Both the position numbers and the translations under genes were made by a program. Below, in pieces: positions 49,808 through 59,858 of a stretch of DNA of 64,000 nt. Source of the DNA: Qipengyuania sediminis (GTDB taxonomy: Bacteria > Pseudomonadota > Alphaproteobacteria > Sphingomonadales > Sphingomonadaceae); NCBI RefSeq assembly GCF_004358425.1, contig NZ_CP037948.1:1798001-1862000 (forward strand), in the 5' to 3' direction. Positions within the stretch are counted from its first letter, which is position 1; each line of letters begins with the position of its first letter. The notes under the pieces are model-generated. The model was given only the letters and a program-made list of their open reading frames with translations. It did not search any database and was not told the DNA's origin.

Positions 49808-49942
49808 GGCCGCCCCGCTTGCCGCCACAGGGCGCGCGCGGTCAATCGCTTTCGTGCGCTTTCGGGCAGTCAGCCACGCCCCATTGACAAGCCGCGTCGC
49901 GCACCCGACCCGCGACCGAACCTACCACACGAGGGACCCAAG

Positions 49943-50941
49943 GTGCAGGAACACGAACGCCATGTGCTGGTGACGGGCGGCGCGGGCTATATCGGCAGCC
50001 ACGCGGTGCTGGCGCTGCAGGACGCCGGCTGGCAGGTCAGCGTGATCGACAACCTCTCGACCGGCAATCGCGCGGCCCTGCCGCCCGAGGTCGCCTTCCA
50101 TCACGGCGATATCGGTAACGAAGCGCTGCTGGCCGAGATCTTCGCCGCCCGCCCTGCGCGCGCGGTGATGCATTTCGCAGGCTCGATCGTGGTGCCGGAA
50201 TCGGTGAGCGATCCGCTGGGCTACTACCACAACAATACGGTGAAGAGCCGTGCGCTTATCGCTGCGGCGGTGGCGGCCGGGGTGCCGCATTTCGTCTTTT
50301 CGAGCACCGCGGCTGTGTATGGCGAGCCCGCGAAGGTGCCCGTGGCGGAGGACAGCGCCAAGGCCCCGATCAATCCCTATGGCGCTTCCAAACTGATGAC
50401 CGAGCAGATGCTGGCGGATACTGCCGCGGCACACCCCCTGAACTACGCGGCGCTGCGCTATTTCAACGTGGCCGGCGCGGACCCCGAGGGGCGGTCGGGC
50501 CAATCGACCCCGGCGGCCACCCATCTAATCAAGGTCGCTTGCGAAGCCGTGGTGGGAAAGCGCGAAGGCGTGGCGATATTCGGGAGCGATTTCCCCACCC
50601 CTGATGGGACCGGGGTGCGCGATTACATTCACGTTGCCGATCTCGCCCAAGCGCACGTGCTGGCGCTCGAGGCGCTGATCGCGGAGCCCACGCGCTCGCT
50701 GGTGATGAACTGCGGCTATGGCCGCGGCTACTCTGTGCGCGAGGTGCTCGACGCGGCTGACCGGGTGGCGGGGACGGCGATCGCCCGGCAGGAACAGCCG
50801 CGCCGCGCCGGCGATCCGCCCGCATTGGTCGCCGACAATAGCCTTATCCGTGCTACCCTGCCCTGGACCCCGCGCTACGAAGACCTCGACACCATTGTCG
50901 CCCATGCGCTGGCGTGGGAGCGCAAGCTCGCTGCGGGCTAG
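49943..50941 (+). CDS. galE: UDP-glucose 4-epimerase
   Basis: Interconverts UDP-glucose and UDP-galactose. 332 residues starting at GTG 49943 (VQEHERHVLVTGGAGYIGSH). NAD-binding TGGAGYIGSH, DNLSTGNRAALP, HFAGSIVVPESVSDPLGYY, active-site Ser in FVFSSTAAVYGEP and Tyr/Lys in INPYGASKLMTEQML, then RYFNVAGADPEGRSGQSTP, HLIKVA and DGTGVRDYIHVADLAQAHV. Full-length GalE. An upstream open frame overlaps the Crp/Fnr gene and is not used. Confidence 0.96.
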   Translation: MQEHERHVLVTGGAGYIGSHAVLALQDAGWQVSVIDNLSTGNRAALPPEVAFHHGDIGNEALLAEIFAARPARAVMHFAGSIVVPESVSDPLGYYHNNTVKSRALIAAAVAAGVPHFVFSSTAAVYGEPAKVPVAEDSAKAPINPYGASKLMTEQMLADTAAAHPLNYAALRYFNVAGADPEGRSGQSTPAATHLIKVACEAVVGKREGVAIFGSDFPTPDGTGVRDYIHVADLAQAHVLALEALIAEPTRSLVMNCGYGRGYSVREVLDAADRVAGTAIARQEQPRRAGDPPALVADNSLIRATLPWTPRYEDLDTIVAHALAWERKLAAG

Positions 50942-50944
50942 GAA

Positions 50945-52444
50945 TCAGCCCATCGTCGGGATGATGAAGGCATTGCTGCCGTCCGCGCCGCCATCGGGCC
51001 AGCGCTGGGTCACCGTCTTGACCTTGGTCCAGAACTTGAGGCCCTCGGTCCCGTATTGATTGGTGTCGCCGAAGGCGCTGCGCTTCCACCCGCCGAAGCT
51101 GTGATAAGCGACCGGCACGGGGATCGGCACGTTGATCCCGACCATGCCGACATTGACCCGCGCCGCGAATTCGCGCGCGGCATGGCCGTTGCGGGTGAAG
51201 ATCGCGACGCCATTGCCGTATTGGTGTTGCGACGGAAGACGCACCGCCTCCTCGAAATCTCTCGCGCGGACAATCTGGAGGACGGGGCCGAATATCTCCT
51301 CCTGATAGCTCTTCATTTCAGGCGTCACGCGGTCGATCAGCGTCGGGCCGATGAAGAAGCCTTGTTCGTGCCCCTGCAGGCTGAAGCCGCGCCCATCGAT
51401 CACGATCTCGCCGCCCTCTTCCTCGGCGGTGGTGATCCACTGTTCCACCCGCGCCTTGTGCTCGGGGGTGACGACGGGGCCGTAATGCGCCTCGCGATCG
51501 GTGCTGACGCCGACGCGCAGGGCCTCGATCGCAGGGATCAGCTTCTCGCGCAGCCGGTCGGCGGTGTCCTCGCCAACCGGCACCACCACGGGCAGCGCCA
51601 TGCAGCGCTCGCCAGCCGAACCAAAGGCGGCACCCGCGAGATCGCCGACCACCTGGTCGAGATCGGCATCGGGCATCACGATGCCGTGGTTCTTGGCCCC
51701 GCCCATCGCCTGGACGCGTTTGCCCGCCGCGACCCCGCGCCTGTAGACATAATGCGCGATGTCGCTGGAGCCGACGAAGCTGACCGCGGCGATGTCCGGA
51801 TGATCGAGGATCGCGTCCACCATCTCCTTGTCGCCATGCACGACCTGCAGCAGCCCTTCGGGCGCGCCGGCCTCGAGAAAAAGCTCGGCGAGGCGCACGG
51901 GAACGCTCGGATCGCGCTCGCTGGGCTTGAGAATGAAGGCATTGCCCGCCGCGATCGCCATGCCGAACATCCACATCGGGATCATCGCGGGAAAGTTGAA
52001 CGGGGTGATCCCTGCCCCGATGCCGAGCGGTACACGCATCGAATAGACGTCGATCCCCGGCCCCGCGCCGAGCGTATATTCGCCCTTCAACACCTGGGGG
52101 ATGCCGCAGGCGTACTCGATCACCTCGAGCCCGCGCTGGATATCACCCTGCGCGTCTTCGACCACCTTGCCGTGCTCGCTGGCGAGCAGCTCGGCAAGCT
52201 CGGCTCTGTTGGCCTCGACCAGCTCCTTGAAGGCGAACATGATCCGCGCGCGCTTCTGCGGGTTCGTCGCGGCCCATTGCGGCTGCACCGCCTTCGCCGA
52301 TGCCACCGCGCGGTCGAGCAACGCCGCATCGCCGAGCGCAACCTCGGCCTGGACTTCGCCGGTCGAGGGGTTCCAGACCTGGTGCACGCGTGCCCCGTCC
52401 GCGCCCCCTGTGCCGCCCGCGATGAAATGGTCGATGGTGCGCAT
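50945..52444 (-). CDS. mmsA: CoA-acylating methylmalonate-semialdehyde dehydrogenase
   Basis: Oxidises methylmalonate (and malonate) semialdehyde to propionyl-/acetyl-CoA in valine and inositol breakdown. 499 residues from ATG 52444 (MRTIDHFIAGGTGGADGARV). Motifs: VPLGIGAGITPFNFPAMIPM with the catalytic Asn, MWMFGMAIAAGNAFILKPSE, AVSFVGSSDIAHYVY, AMGGAKNHGIVMPDADLDQV, and FGSAGERCMALPVVVPVGED with the catalytic Cys. The C-terminus NVPIPVPVAYHSFGGWKRSA is typical of MmsA. No other valine genes lie nearby. Confidence 0.94.
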   Translation of the reverse strand: MRTIDHFIAGGTGGADGARVHQVWNPSTGEVQAEVALGDAALLDRAVASAKAVQPQWAATNPQKRARIMFAFKELVEANRAELAELLASEHGKVVEDAQGDIQRGLEVIEYACGIPQVLKGEYTLGAGPGIDVYSMRVPLGIGAGITPFNFPAMIPMWMFGMAIAAGNAFILKPSERDPSVPVRLAELFLEAGAPEGLLQVVHGDKEMVDAILDHPDIAAVSFVGSSDIAHYVYRRGVAAGKRVQAMGGAKNHGIVMPDADLDQVVGDLAGAAFGSAGERCMALPVVVPVGEDTADRLREKLIPAIEALRVGVSTDREAHYGPVVTPEHKARVEQWITTAEEEGGEIVIDGRGFSLQGHEQGFFIGPTLIDRVTPEMKSYQEEIFGPVLQIVRARDFEEAVRLPSQHQYGNGVAIFTRNGHAAREFAARVNVGMVGINVPIPVPVAYHSFGGWKRSAFGDTNQYGTEGLKFWTKVKTVTQRWPDGGADGSNAFIIPTMG

Positions 52445-52556
52445 GCTCGCCTCTCTCCTGCTGGCGGGCGACTTGGGCCGGGAGGGCCATGAAATCAACC
52501 GGCTTCGGGGCGGCTGCTCTTGTGCAAAGGGCGTGATGGCCTAGCGTGAAGCCCAC

Positions 52557-55397
52557 ATGGAATGGCTGTTCATACTGGGCCTGGGATTAGCCGTCGCAGC
52601 TTTGACCGGCCGGTTGCGCATAGTCGAACGCAAGATCGCGGAACTGCAAGCGCAGGTGCTGACGGCGAGCGCCTTCCGTGAAGCTGAGGCAAAGCATACA
52701 TTTGTCGACCACGATCAGGTTCGTGAAGACCCGACCGGGGGAACGCCAGCCCTTAAGTTCGAACCGTCAGACGAAGCGCTCGAAAGCCTGCCCTCCGCGG
52801 GGGCAGCAGGCGGGGAGGAACCACCGCAAGATGTTGAACCTCGGCCCGCTCTCGCGCGCCCATCTATCGATTTCGAAGAGCTGTTCGGCCGCCGGCTGCC
52901 GATCTGGGCCGGCGGGGTGGCATTGGCCGTCGCGGGTGTGTTCCTGGTGCGCTATTCGATCGAGCGCGGGCTTATCACGCCGCTGCTGCGAGTCGTCATC
53001 GCTTTCGCCTTCGGCATCGGTCTGCTCGCCGGGGCCGAATGGGCTTACCGCGCGCGCGACCGGGTCTCCGATCCGCGCGTCGGGCAGGCGCTCGCTGGCG
53101 CGGGGCTGGCGACGCTTTACGCGGCTTTCTATCTCGCAGGCACGCAATACGGGCTGATCGGGCAGACTCTCGCCTTCCTCGGGCTGGCGACGGTGACCGC
53201 CGGGGCCATCGGGCTGTCATACCGCTTCGGCTTTCCGAGTGCCGTGCTGGGCCTCGTCGGTGGTTTCGCAGCCCCGGCGCTGCTGGGCGGGGAAGACGCG
53301 AACCTGCCGCTGCTCGCACTCTATCTCGGGCTGGTGACGGTCGGCCTGGCCTTGTCGGGCCGCCGCCAGCAGCGCCCCTGGCTGGGGATCGCCGCGCTGA
53401 TCGGCGGGCTCGGCTGGGGCGCGGTGCTGCTCGCCGCGGGACGCTTCGGGACGAGCGAGGTGGTAGCCCTCGGTCTTTATTTCGTGGTGCTGGGCGCTGT
53501 GCTGCCGTCGCTTGCCGAAGCGCCCCGCTTCGCCCGATGGCTGCGCCTTGCGGCCGCGCTCGCCGCCAGCCTGCAGCTCGCGCTGCTGGTCGATAGCGCC
53601 GGCTATTCGCTTCTGGTCTGGAGCCTGTACCTGCTGCTCGGCGCGGCGCTGGCGGCCCTTGGGTGGCGCAAGCCCGAGCTGCGCGAGGCGAGCGCGCTTG
53701 CGGCTTTGGTGGCGCTCATCCTCTTGGCGCAATGGCCGGGGGCGGAGCCCACCACCTTCGCGCTCGCCGCGGCGGGGCTCGCCGCCGTGTTCGCGCTCAT
53801 CCCGCTGATGCATGTCTGGCGCGGGGCGGAGGCGAGCAACGATCCATGGCAACTCGCCGGGTCCGTTTATGGGGTGGGGTTGGTCGCGTTCCTGACCTTT
53901 GGCGACATCACAACGGATCGATCCGAGCCTTTCCTCGCATTCGGTATCGCGACACTTGCAATCATTCCGGGTGCAGCCGCTTCGCGCGTTCACGCATCGC
54001 CGGACACGGCTCCTTTGGCGCTGTTCGGAGCGACCGCAGCGGCGCTTCTCGCGGGGGCGGGATTGCTCGTCACTCCAGCGTGGCTCGCCCCCATACTCAT
54101 AGCACCGCTCGGAGCCGGGCTTCTCGCGGCCTTCGATCGGCGCCGGGAAATGCCGCTGCGTGGCGTGCTTGCGGGAGCTTGCATCGCGGCGGCCCTGCCG
54201 CTCTTGCTGCACACTCGTTCGGAAGGCGAACTGTTGCGGCTGTTCGGCACCGGCGGGCGCGGCTTCGACGCCATCGGGGGGATGCGCTGGCTCGCCCCTG
54301 CCGCCCTGGCAGCCGCCTTCGCATGGCGCGAGCCGCATGAAACCCGTCGCCGCCTTGGCGAGGCGGGGGCGGTCGTGCTGCTTTATGGCGCTCTTGCACA
54401 ACTCCTGCCGCGCGAACTGCTGAGCTGGAGCGCGGCGGCGCTCGCTATCGCAGCAAACCGCGCGCTTCCTGCCCGCCGGGCGGCCGCCTGGGCGGCTCTC
54501 GCTCTTGCGGCGGCATGGACGCTCGCGCCGCTGGCCCGCTGGCTCAACGCCGGGCTGGGTTCGTTGCACGGCCTTCCCGTGTTCGTCACTGCTTTGCCAG
54601 CGCCAAGTGCTGTGACGCTGTATCTGGCACCTGCCGCATTAGCTTTGGCGCTTGTTCGCCTGCCCCGCGTACGGCGGATCGAAGCCGCGGTTGCACCCGC
54701 GATCGGGCTGGTCGCGGCGCATATCCTGTTCAAGCAGCTTTTCGCGATTGCCGACGCTTCCGGTTTTGTGGCCCGAGGTCTGGCCGAACGGACCCTATGG
54801 GAGGCGCTGCTGCTGGGCGCAGCCATCGCGGCGTTGCGCATCAGGCCGCTCAGCCTGGCGCTGGCCGCTGCGGCGCTGGCGCATTTCTCGCTCTACACTG
54901 GCCTGCTGCACAATCCGCTGTGGTCCACGCAGGCGGTGGGCGGGCTACCGATCTTCAATCTCGCGTTCGCGGCCTATGCGCTCGCCATGGCCGCCGCGCT
55001 ATGGTTGCGGCGGCAGACCGAACCGCGTCTTGCGCCCGTGTGGGACGGGGGCGTGATGCTGCTCGCCAGCATCGGGGTACTGACGCTGCTACGCCAGGCT
55101 TTCGCCGGATCGTTGCTTACCGCCGTACCGATGGGCCAGGCCGAAGACCTGCTGCGCTCGCTCACCGGGATCCTGCTCGCCCTGGTCTTTCTCTGGCTCG
55201 GCAGCCGGCGGCGGGAACGGAGCTGGCGGCTGGGATCGCTCGCCATCATGCTGGTGGCGGTCGCCAAGGTCTTCCTGGTCGATGCCGCCGGGCTCGACGG
55301 GCTGCTGCGCGTCGCGAGCTTCATGGCGCTGGGCTTCAGCCTGATCGGGATCGGCTGGGTTTACGCCCGCCAGCTCCGGACAGCCGTGGCGCGCTGA
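52557..55397 (+). CDS. DUF2339 giant multi-pass membrane protein
   Basis: 946 residues. A short N-terminal helix and charged linker (residues 30-110) precede [20 protein letters not shown] and more than twenty hydrophobic segments filling the rest, the last being [20 protein letters not shown]. The [40 protein letters not shown] and [16 protein letters not shown] blocks are hallmarks of the DUF2339 family. The function is unknown; the topology suggests a transporter or flippase-like role. A terminator of the converging rplKA operon follows immediately. Confidence 0.9.
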   Translation: MEWLFILGLGLAVAALTGRLRIVERKIAELQAQVLTASAFREAEAKHTFVDHDQVREDPTGGTPALKFEPSDEALESLPSAGAAGGEEPPQDVEPRPALARPSIDFEELFGRRLPIWAGGVALAVAGVFLVRYSIERGLITPLLRVVIAFAFGIGLLAGAEWAYRARDRVSDPRVGQALAGAGLATLYAAFYLAGTQYGLIGQTLAFLGLATVTAGAIGLSYRFGFPSAVLGLVGGFAAPALLGGEDANLPLLALYLGLVTVGLALSGRRQQRPWLGIAALIGGLGWGAVLLAAGRFGTSEVVALGLYFVVLGAVLPSLAEAPRFARWLRLAAALAASLQLALLVDSAGYSLLVWSLYLLLGAALAALGWRKPELREASALAALVALILLAQWPGAEPTTFALAAAGLAAVFALIPLMHVWRGAEASNDPWQLAGSVYGVGLVAFLTFGDITTDRSEPFLAFGIATLAIIPGAAASRVHASPDTAPLALFGATAAALLAGAGLLVTPAWLAPILIAPLGAGLLAAFDRRREMPLRGVLAGACIAAALPLLLHTRSEGELLRLFGTGGRGFDAIGGMRWLAPAALAAAFAWREPHETRRRLGEAGAVVLLYGALAQLLPRELLSWSAAALAIAANRALPARRAAAWAALALAAAWTLAPLARWLNAGLGSLHGLPVFVTALPAPSAVTLYLAPAALALALVRLPRVRRIEAAVAPAIGLVAAHILFKQLFAIADASGFVARGLAERTLWEALLLGAAIAALRIRPLSLALAAAALAHFSLYTGLLHNPLWSTQAVGGLPIFNLAFAAYALAMAAALWLRRQTEPRLAPVWDGGVMLLASIGVLTLLRQAFAGSLLTAVPMGQAEDLLRSLTGILLALVFLWLGSRRRERSWRLGSLAIMLVAVAKVFLVDAAGLDGLLRVASFMALGFSLIGIGWVYARQLRTAVAR

Positions 55398-55403
55398 AGA
55401 AAA

Positions 55404-55427
55404 GCGCCGCCGGATCGCTCCGACGGC
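55404..55427 (-). terminator. Rho-independent terminator of rplK-rplA
   Basis: On the minus strand a 9-bp stem GCCGTCGGA / TCCGGCGGC (one G-U pair) with loop GCGA, followed by GCTTTTCTT. It lies 38 bp after the rplA stop and directly beside the DUF2339 stop. Confidence 0.8.
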
Positions 55428-55464
55428 CCATTCTTGAAGGTTTGCGTGTTTTGCGTGAAGGCGT

Positions 55465-56157
55465 TCAGGCGCCCTCGACCTCGGCGAGATCGACTTTGAG
55501 GCCAGGCCCCATGCTCGAGGTCAGCGTGACCTTGCGGACGTATTTGCCCTTCGAGCCCGAAGGCTTCGAGCGCACCACCGCCTCGGTCAACGCCTTGAAA
55601 TTGGCGAGCAGCGCATCGTCGGAGAACGACAGCTTGCCGATGCCTGAATGGATAATGCCCTGCTTCTCCACGCGAAATTCGACCTGGCCGCCCTTCGCGT
55701 CCTTCACCGCCTGCGCGACATTGGGGGTGACGGTGCCCAGCTTGGGGTTCGGCATCAGCCCCTTGGGCCCGAGCACCTTGCCCAGCCGCCCGACCACGCC
55801 CATCATGTCGGGCGTCGCGATCACGCGGTCGTAGTCAAGATTACCGGCCTGCATGTCTTCCATGAGGTCCTCGGCACCGACCTTATCGGCCCCGGCGTCC
55901 AATGCCTTCTGTGCATTGTCGCCGCGCGCGAACACGGCGACGCGCACGTCCTTGCCAGTGCCCGACGGCAGCGACACCATGCCGCGGACCATCTGGTCGG
56001 CATGGCGCGGATCGACGCCGAGGTTCATCGCGACCTCGACCGTTTCGTCGAACTTGCGCTTGTACTGGCGCAGCGTCGAAAGCGCGTCGGTCACGGTATA
56101 AAGCTTCTCGCGGTCGAGCTCGCCGACGCGCTGCTGCTGCTTGGTTTGCTTCGGCAT
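55465..56157 (-). CDS. rplA: 50S ribosomal protein L1
   Basis: 230 residues from ATG 56157 ([20 protein letters not shown]). L1 builds the mobile stalk at the E site and represses its own operon. Signature: [78 protein letters not shown], and [20 protein letters not shown]. Normal length. The rplK stop lies 4 bp upstream. Confidence 0.97.
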   Translation of the reverse strand: MPKQTKQQQRVGELDREKLYTVTDALSTLRQYKRKFDETVEVAMNLGVDPRHADQMVRGMVSLPSGTGKDVRVAVFARGDNAQKALDAGADKVGAEDLMEDMQAGNLDYDRVIATPDMMGVVGRLGKVLGPKGLMPNPKLGTVTPNVAQAVKDAKGGQVEFRVEKQGIIHSGIGKLSFSDDALLANFKALTEAVVRSKPSGSKGKYVRKVTLTSSMGPGLKVDLAEVEGA

Positions 56158-56161
56158 CGGA

Positions 56162-56593
56162 TCAGCCCTCCACCACTTCGAGGCCCATCGAGCGCGCACT
56201 GCCCTCGATGATCTTGGTCGCCTGCTCGATATCGTTGGCGTTGAGGTCCTTCATCTTGACCTCGGCGATCTCGGCGAGCTGCGCGCGCGTGATCGAGCCG
56301 GCCTTGACCTTCCCCGGCTCCTTCGAGCCCGACTTGAGCTTGGCCGCCTTCTTGATGAGGAAGGTGGCAGGCGGCGTCTTGGTGACGAAGCTGAACGAAC
56401 GGTCGGCATAGACCGTGATGATCGTAGGGATCGGCATCTGCTTCTCGAGGCTGTCGGTCGCCGCGTTGAAGGCCTTGCAGAACTCCATGATGTTGACGCC
56501 GCGCTGGCCCAGCGCCGGGCCGATCGGCGGGCTGGGGTTGGCGGTGCCCGCGGGCACCTGCAGCTTGATATAGCCGGTAATCTTCTTGGCCAT
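56162..56593 (-). CDS. rplK: 50S ribosomal protein L11
   Basis: 143 residues. Binds 23S rRNA in the GTPase centre. [40 protein letters not shown], the C-terminal rRNA-binding part [20 protein letters not shown] and [20 protein letters not shown] with SARSMGL. GGAG lies just upstream. First gene of rplK-rplA. Canonically this follows nusG directly; here it is 2.1 kb away with two genes in between. Confidence 0.97.
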   Translation of the reverse strand: MAKKITGYIKLQVPAGTANPSPPIGPALGQRGVNIMEFCKAFNAATDSLEKQMPIPTIITVYADRSFSFVTKTPPATFLIKKAAKLKSGSKEPGKVKAGSITRAQLAEIAEVKMKDLNANDIEQATKIIEGSARSMGLEVVEG

Positions 56594-56629
56594 CGCTGGC
56601 CTCCTTTCTCACTGTCTCCACCGACCCGC

Positions 56630-56652
56630 TCGTCCTGAGCTGTCGAAGGATC
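56630..56652. repeat. Short TCGTCCTGAGC-type repeat
   Basis: CTCGTCCTGAGCTGTCGAAG, with flanking TCCT/AGGA complementarity, resembles a small palindromic repeat element common in sphingomonad intergenic regions (CCTGAGCTTGTCGAAGG type). I see it once here. The rest of 56594-56810 must carry the rplK promoter and the start region of the divergent protease gene. Confidence 0.4.
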
Positions 56653-56810
56653 ATGGTAAGCGGTCGAGCGCCCCGATCGTGATCGAGGCTTCCGCGTGGA
56701 TTTCCGTATGGCTGATGCCAGGAAGGCTGCGCGCATAGCGCAAAGCGCGAATAACGCAAGGGTATGGCAAGGTTTGGCGCAAGCGAACGAGACGTGTATC
56801 CTCCCATGCC

Positions 56811-57920
56811 ATGAGCCCGGTTCTGCCGCTCCAGCGCTCGGCCGCTTTTTTTGCGGCCATGCTGGGCGCGACCATGCCGCTATCGGCTGTGGCCAGCGGG
56901 GCCCCCACTGCCCCGCCCGTGCGCGTCGGCCCCGAGGAGGCGCGGATGCCGCCCCTCCGCCCGGCCGAGATAGACGACACCCTGGCGATCGGCGGCGAGG
57001 AGATCGGGGGGCGCAAGATCGCAAGCCGGATGACCGTGGGCGTCCGCGTCAACGGTACGGGCCCTTATCGCTTCGTCGTCGATAGCGGCGCGGATACCTC
57101 GGTCGTGGGCGAACGGCTGGCAAGCGCGCTTGCGCTTGAGCCCGGGCGGCGTGTCATCCTCAATTCGATCACCGATACCCAGCTCGTGGATCGGGTGAAG
57201 GTCGATGAGCTCGAACTGGGACCTACGCGCGTGCACGATCTCGAACTGCCGGTGCTGCGCGACCGCGACCTGGGGGCGGAGGGGATGCTCGGGCTCGACG
57301 CGCTGGTCGAACAGCGGCTGATGCTCGATTTCGAGAACAGGGTGATCACGGTGGACGAAGGGCGCACCCCCGTTCCGCGCGGAAACGATGTGATCGTCGT
57401 CACCGCCCGGCTACGCAGGGGCCAGCTCATCCTAACCCAGGTCAGCGCCGACCGTCAGAGGCTCGAAGCCGTGGTCGATACCGGGTCGGAAATCACCATC
57501 GGCAACAGCCTGCTGCGCGAACGGCTGCTGCGGCGCGGGCTTGGCGCAGAGAGCGAGATCGAAGTGACGGGGGTGACGGGTACGGTCGCCAAGATGCAGC
57601 TTCTCCAGGTGAAGGAACTGAAGATCGGCGGGATTATGCTTCAGAATGTGCCGATCGCCTTTGCAGACATTCCGCCCTTCGCCGTCTTCGGTCTCAACGA
57701 AGGGCCCGCGCTTCTGATCGGGACCGACCTCATGGAAACCTTCCGCAAAATCAGCCTTGATTTCCGCAACCGCAAGGTGCGCTTCCAGCTCAGGAAATGC
57801 CAAGCGTTCGGTCTGATGCTGCGAACCACGACGCGGCACGCGACGCGGCTGTCCACCGACACCCCCGCGGCCTGCGCCCGCAAGCCGCAACCCTTTCTTC
57901 GCGGGGAACTGGTGCCTTAA
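56811..57920 (+). CDS. Retropepsin-like aspartyl protease, exported
   Basis: 369 residues. Signal peptide at residues ~10-26 (AAFFAAMLGATMPLSAVASG). Two copies of the aspartyl protease half-site: YRFVVDSGADTSVVG around residue 88 (DSG) and LEAVVDTGSEITIGN around residue 221 (DTG), each followed by a hydrophobic strand. MLGLDALVEQRLMLDFENRV and LLIGTDLMETFRKISLDFRN repeat the same C-terminal strand pattern. So it is a two-domain gag-like/retropepsin-type enzyme. The target is unknown. It sits between nusG and rplK on the opposite strand. Confidence 0.84.
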   Translation: MSPVLPLQRSAAFFAAMLGATMPLSAVASGAPTAPPVRVGPEEARMPPLRPAEIDDTLAIGGEEIGGRKIASRMTVGVRVNGTGPYRFVVDSGADTSVVGERLASALALEPGRRVILNSITDTQLVDRVKVDELELGPTRVHDLELPVLRDRDLGAEGMLGLDALVEQRLMLDFENRVITVDEGRTPVPRGNDVIVVTARLRRGQLILTQVSADRQRLEAVVDTGSEITIGNSLLRERLLRRGLGAESEIEVTGVTGTVAKMQLLQVKELKIGGIMLQNVPIAFADIPPFAVFGLNEGPALLIGTDLMETFRKISLDFRNRKVRFQLRKCQAFGLMLRTTTRHATRLSTDTPAACARKPQPFLRGELVP

Positions 57921-57991
57921 ACCTTTACGCAAGACGGGAACGGCCCGGCGCTGTGCGCCGGACCGCTCCTTGCCCCCCTCCGGAAGGGCGT

Positions 57992-58633
57992 TCAGCCGAA
58001 CTGCAGCGCGACGCGGCGCGGCTTGGAACGCCGAAGCGCGCCGCCAACCAGCCCGAAGCCCAGGATCAAGAATGCCCAGGCGCCCGGCTCCGGCACCGCG
58101 GTGATCGAGACATTGTCGAGCGCCGGGCCGAAGGATTGTCCGGCCGTTCGCGGATCGGCGGCAAAGGTCAGCGTCGTGTTGGCGCTGGTCGCGTTGAAGC
58201 TGAACACCTGACGCTGCCATTGCATGTTCGCGCGGTCGCCCGACCCGGTGTAAAGGAACTGCGACTGGCCGCCGCCCACATCGATGAAGCCGGTACGGGG
58301 ATTGAGCCCGCCGTCCGGATTGCGGCCGATCCAATAGGTGATGTCGTAACGCTGGCCGACGATCGTGGCGAAGGTCTGCGAGATCGCCCCGGGCGAATTG
58401 CCTGCAAGATCGATGCTGCGGCTGCCGTTCTGCGCGGTCCAATACGTGCCGATATAATCGATCGTGCCCGCCGTCACCGTCCAGCCGGTGATCGCGGTGC
58501 TGCCGGTGCCGAGCGTGACGAAACTGCCGGGTTCCGGTCCCAGCTCGAAGCTGCCGTTGGTGATCGTGGCAGCGCTGGCTGGCACCGCGGACGCGGCCAG
58601 CATCACGCCGCCGATGAGCGGAAGAATGCGCAT
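57992..58633 (-). CDS. PEPxxWA-CTERM sorting domain protein, DUF642-like
   Basis: 213 residues. Signal peptide 1-22 (ILPLIGGVMLAASAVPASA). The body starts ITNGSFELGPEPGSFVTLGT and contains ITGWTVTAGTIDYIGTYWTA, NGSRSIDLAGNSPGAISQTF, YDITYWIGRNPDG, a jelly-roll/DUF642-type carbohydrate-binding-like domain. The C-terminus VPEPGAWAFLILGFGLVGGA then RRSKPRR is the exosortase sorting signal. Likely surface-located. It lies 96 bp after nusG in the same direction, within the otherwise canonical secE-nusG-rplKA locus. Confidence 0.9.
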   Translation of the reverse strand: MRILPLIGGVMLAASAVPASAATITNGSFELGPEPGSFVTLGTGSTAITGWTVTAGTIDYIGTYWTAQNGSRSIDLAGNSPGAISQTFATIVGQRYDITYWIGRNPDGGLNPRTGFIDVGGGQSQFLYTGSGDRANMQWQRQVFSFNATSANTTLTFAADPRTAGQSFGPALDNVSITAVPEPGAWAFLILGFGLVGGALRRSKPRRVALQFG

Positions 58634-58728
58634 GTTCGAAGCCCTTCGTTGAACGAAGCGCAGGTTAGCAAGAATCGCGCAACCCAAACTGAGCTTGATG
58701 CGCGCGTCCCACGACGGGACAGTTCCTG

Positions 58729-59265
58729 CTATTTTACCAGCTCGACCTCTTCGAACGCCAGTTCGACGGGGGTAGCACGACCGAAGATGGAAACAGCGAC
58801 CTTGACCCGCTGTTTGTCGAAATCCAGTTCTTCGACGAGGCCGTTGAAGCTTGCGAAGGGTCCGGCATTGACCTTGACCTGGTCGCCGATCTCGTAATCG
58901 ACGCTGACCTGTTTCTTGGGCGCGGCCTTGGCCTCTTCCACTCCACCGAAATAGCGCGCGGCCTCGCGCTCCGAGATCGCCTGCGGCTTGTTGTTGTTGC
59001 CGAGGAAGCCCGTCACCTTCGGCGTGTTCTTGATCAAGTGGTAGATGTCGTCGGTCATGTTGAGCTTGGCAAGAACGTAGCCGGGCATAAATTTGCGTTC
59101 GACCTGCACCTTCTTGCCACGCTTGACCTCGGTCACGGTTTCGGTCGGCACCTCCACCTGCTCGACCCCGTCCGACAAGCCCAGCCGCTCGGCTTCCGAC
59201 AGGATAGATTCGCGGACCTTGTTCTCGAAACCCGAATAGGCGTGGATGATGTACCAGCGTGCCAT
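58729..59265 (-). CDS. nusG: Transcription termination/antitermination protein NusG
   Basis: 178 residues from ATG 59265 (MARWYIIHAYSGFENKVRES). NGN domain: KKVQVERKFMPGYVLAKLNM, YHLIKNTPKVTGFLG. KOW domain: YEIGDQVKVNAGPFASFNGL, KQRVKVAVSIFGRATPVELA and FEEVELVK. It binds RNA polymerase to speed elongation and links it to Rho or ribosomes. It follows secE by 29 bp in one operon. Confidence 0.97.
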   Translation of the reverse strand: MARWYIIHAYSGFENKVRESILSEAERLGLSDGVEQVEVPTETVTEVKRGKKVQVERKFMPGYVLAKLNMTDDIYHLIKNTPKVTGFLGNNNKPQAISEREAARYFGGVEEAKAAPKKQVSVDYEIGDQVKVNAGPFASFNGLVEELDFDKQRVKVAVSIFGRATPVELAFEEVELVK

Positions 59266-59294
59266 GTGTGACCTTGTTGAAAGCAGTGAGCGCG

Positions 59295-59501
59295 TCAGGC
59301 GAGCGTGAGCAGCCAGCCGACGATCGTGCCGAAAAGTGAGTCGACTCCGAGGAAGAAAATCGACAGCACAAGCATCATGATGAAGACGAAGATCGCCGTC
59401 TTCACCGTCTCTTCGCGGGTCGGCCAGACGATCTTGCGCGCTTCGGCGCGGACCTGGTTGGCGAATTCCGCAGGCGAGGTCTTGCGGGCGTTGTCGGCCA
59501 T
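59295..59501 (-). CDS. secE: Preprotein translocase subunit SecE
   Basis: 68 residues from ATG 59501 (MADNARKTSPAEFANQVRAE), the short single-helix type. Conserved amphipathic segment ARKIVWPTREETVKTAIFVF leads into one membrane helix (IMMLVLSIFFLGVDSLFGTI). Stabilises SecY. An in-frame ATG at 59552 would add 17 residues not typical of the family. Upstream lies tRNA-Trp, the usual order tRNA-Trp-secE-nusG. Confidence 0.94.
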   Translation of the reverse strand: MADNARKTSPAEFANQVRAEARKIVWPTREETVKTAIFVFIMMLVLSIFFLGVDSLFGTIVGWLLTLA

Positions 59502-59697
59502 GACTGCGGGCGGGTCCTTCGCTATCGCCGGACGGGCCGGCGGGTGTATCATGCCTTTCGGGAATGGGTTCGCCGCCGCCCCGGATCAAGACCGGGAGCG
59601 ACGCTGACCTTCTTCCCGATGTCGGAAAACGCGGGCGCTCTTAAGCCGCGCCGCTCGGCTTGGCAAGCACGCCCATCCGGTCCGACCGGGGAGAGAA

Positions 59698-59773
59698 TGG
59701 CAGGGGTGACAGGATTCGAACCCGTGGCCCTCGGTTTTGGAGACCGATGCTCTACCAGCTGAGCTACACCCCT
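59698..59773 (-). tRNA. tRNA-Trp (anticodon CCA)
   Basis: 76 nt with encoded CCA. Acceptor AGGGGTG/CACCCCT, D-arm GCTCAGCTGGTAGAGC, anticodon stem TCGGT/ACCGA with loop CTCCAAA (anticodon CCA), T-arm ACGGGTTCGAATCCTGT. It lies upstream of secE on the same strand. Confidence 0.97.
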
Positions 59774-59858
59774 GCAGGGCCGAGCGCCCCTACGCGGCGG
59801 GGCCCTGCTTGGCAAGCCGGTGTCCCCGCAGTTCCGCCCATGCTAGCAGGGCCGAAGC

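Noticed and set aside
53217..54569. 450-codon minus-strand open frame inside the DUF2339 gene
   Set aside because: Arg/Gln-rich, no motif, lies antisense to a convincing membrane protein; typical of high-GC shadow frames.
57944..57975. Hairpin CCGGCGC-TGT-GCGCCGG between the protease and PEP-CTERM genes
   Set aside because: Good stem but no T run on either strand, so not called as a terminator.
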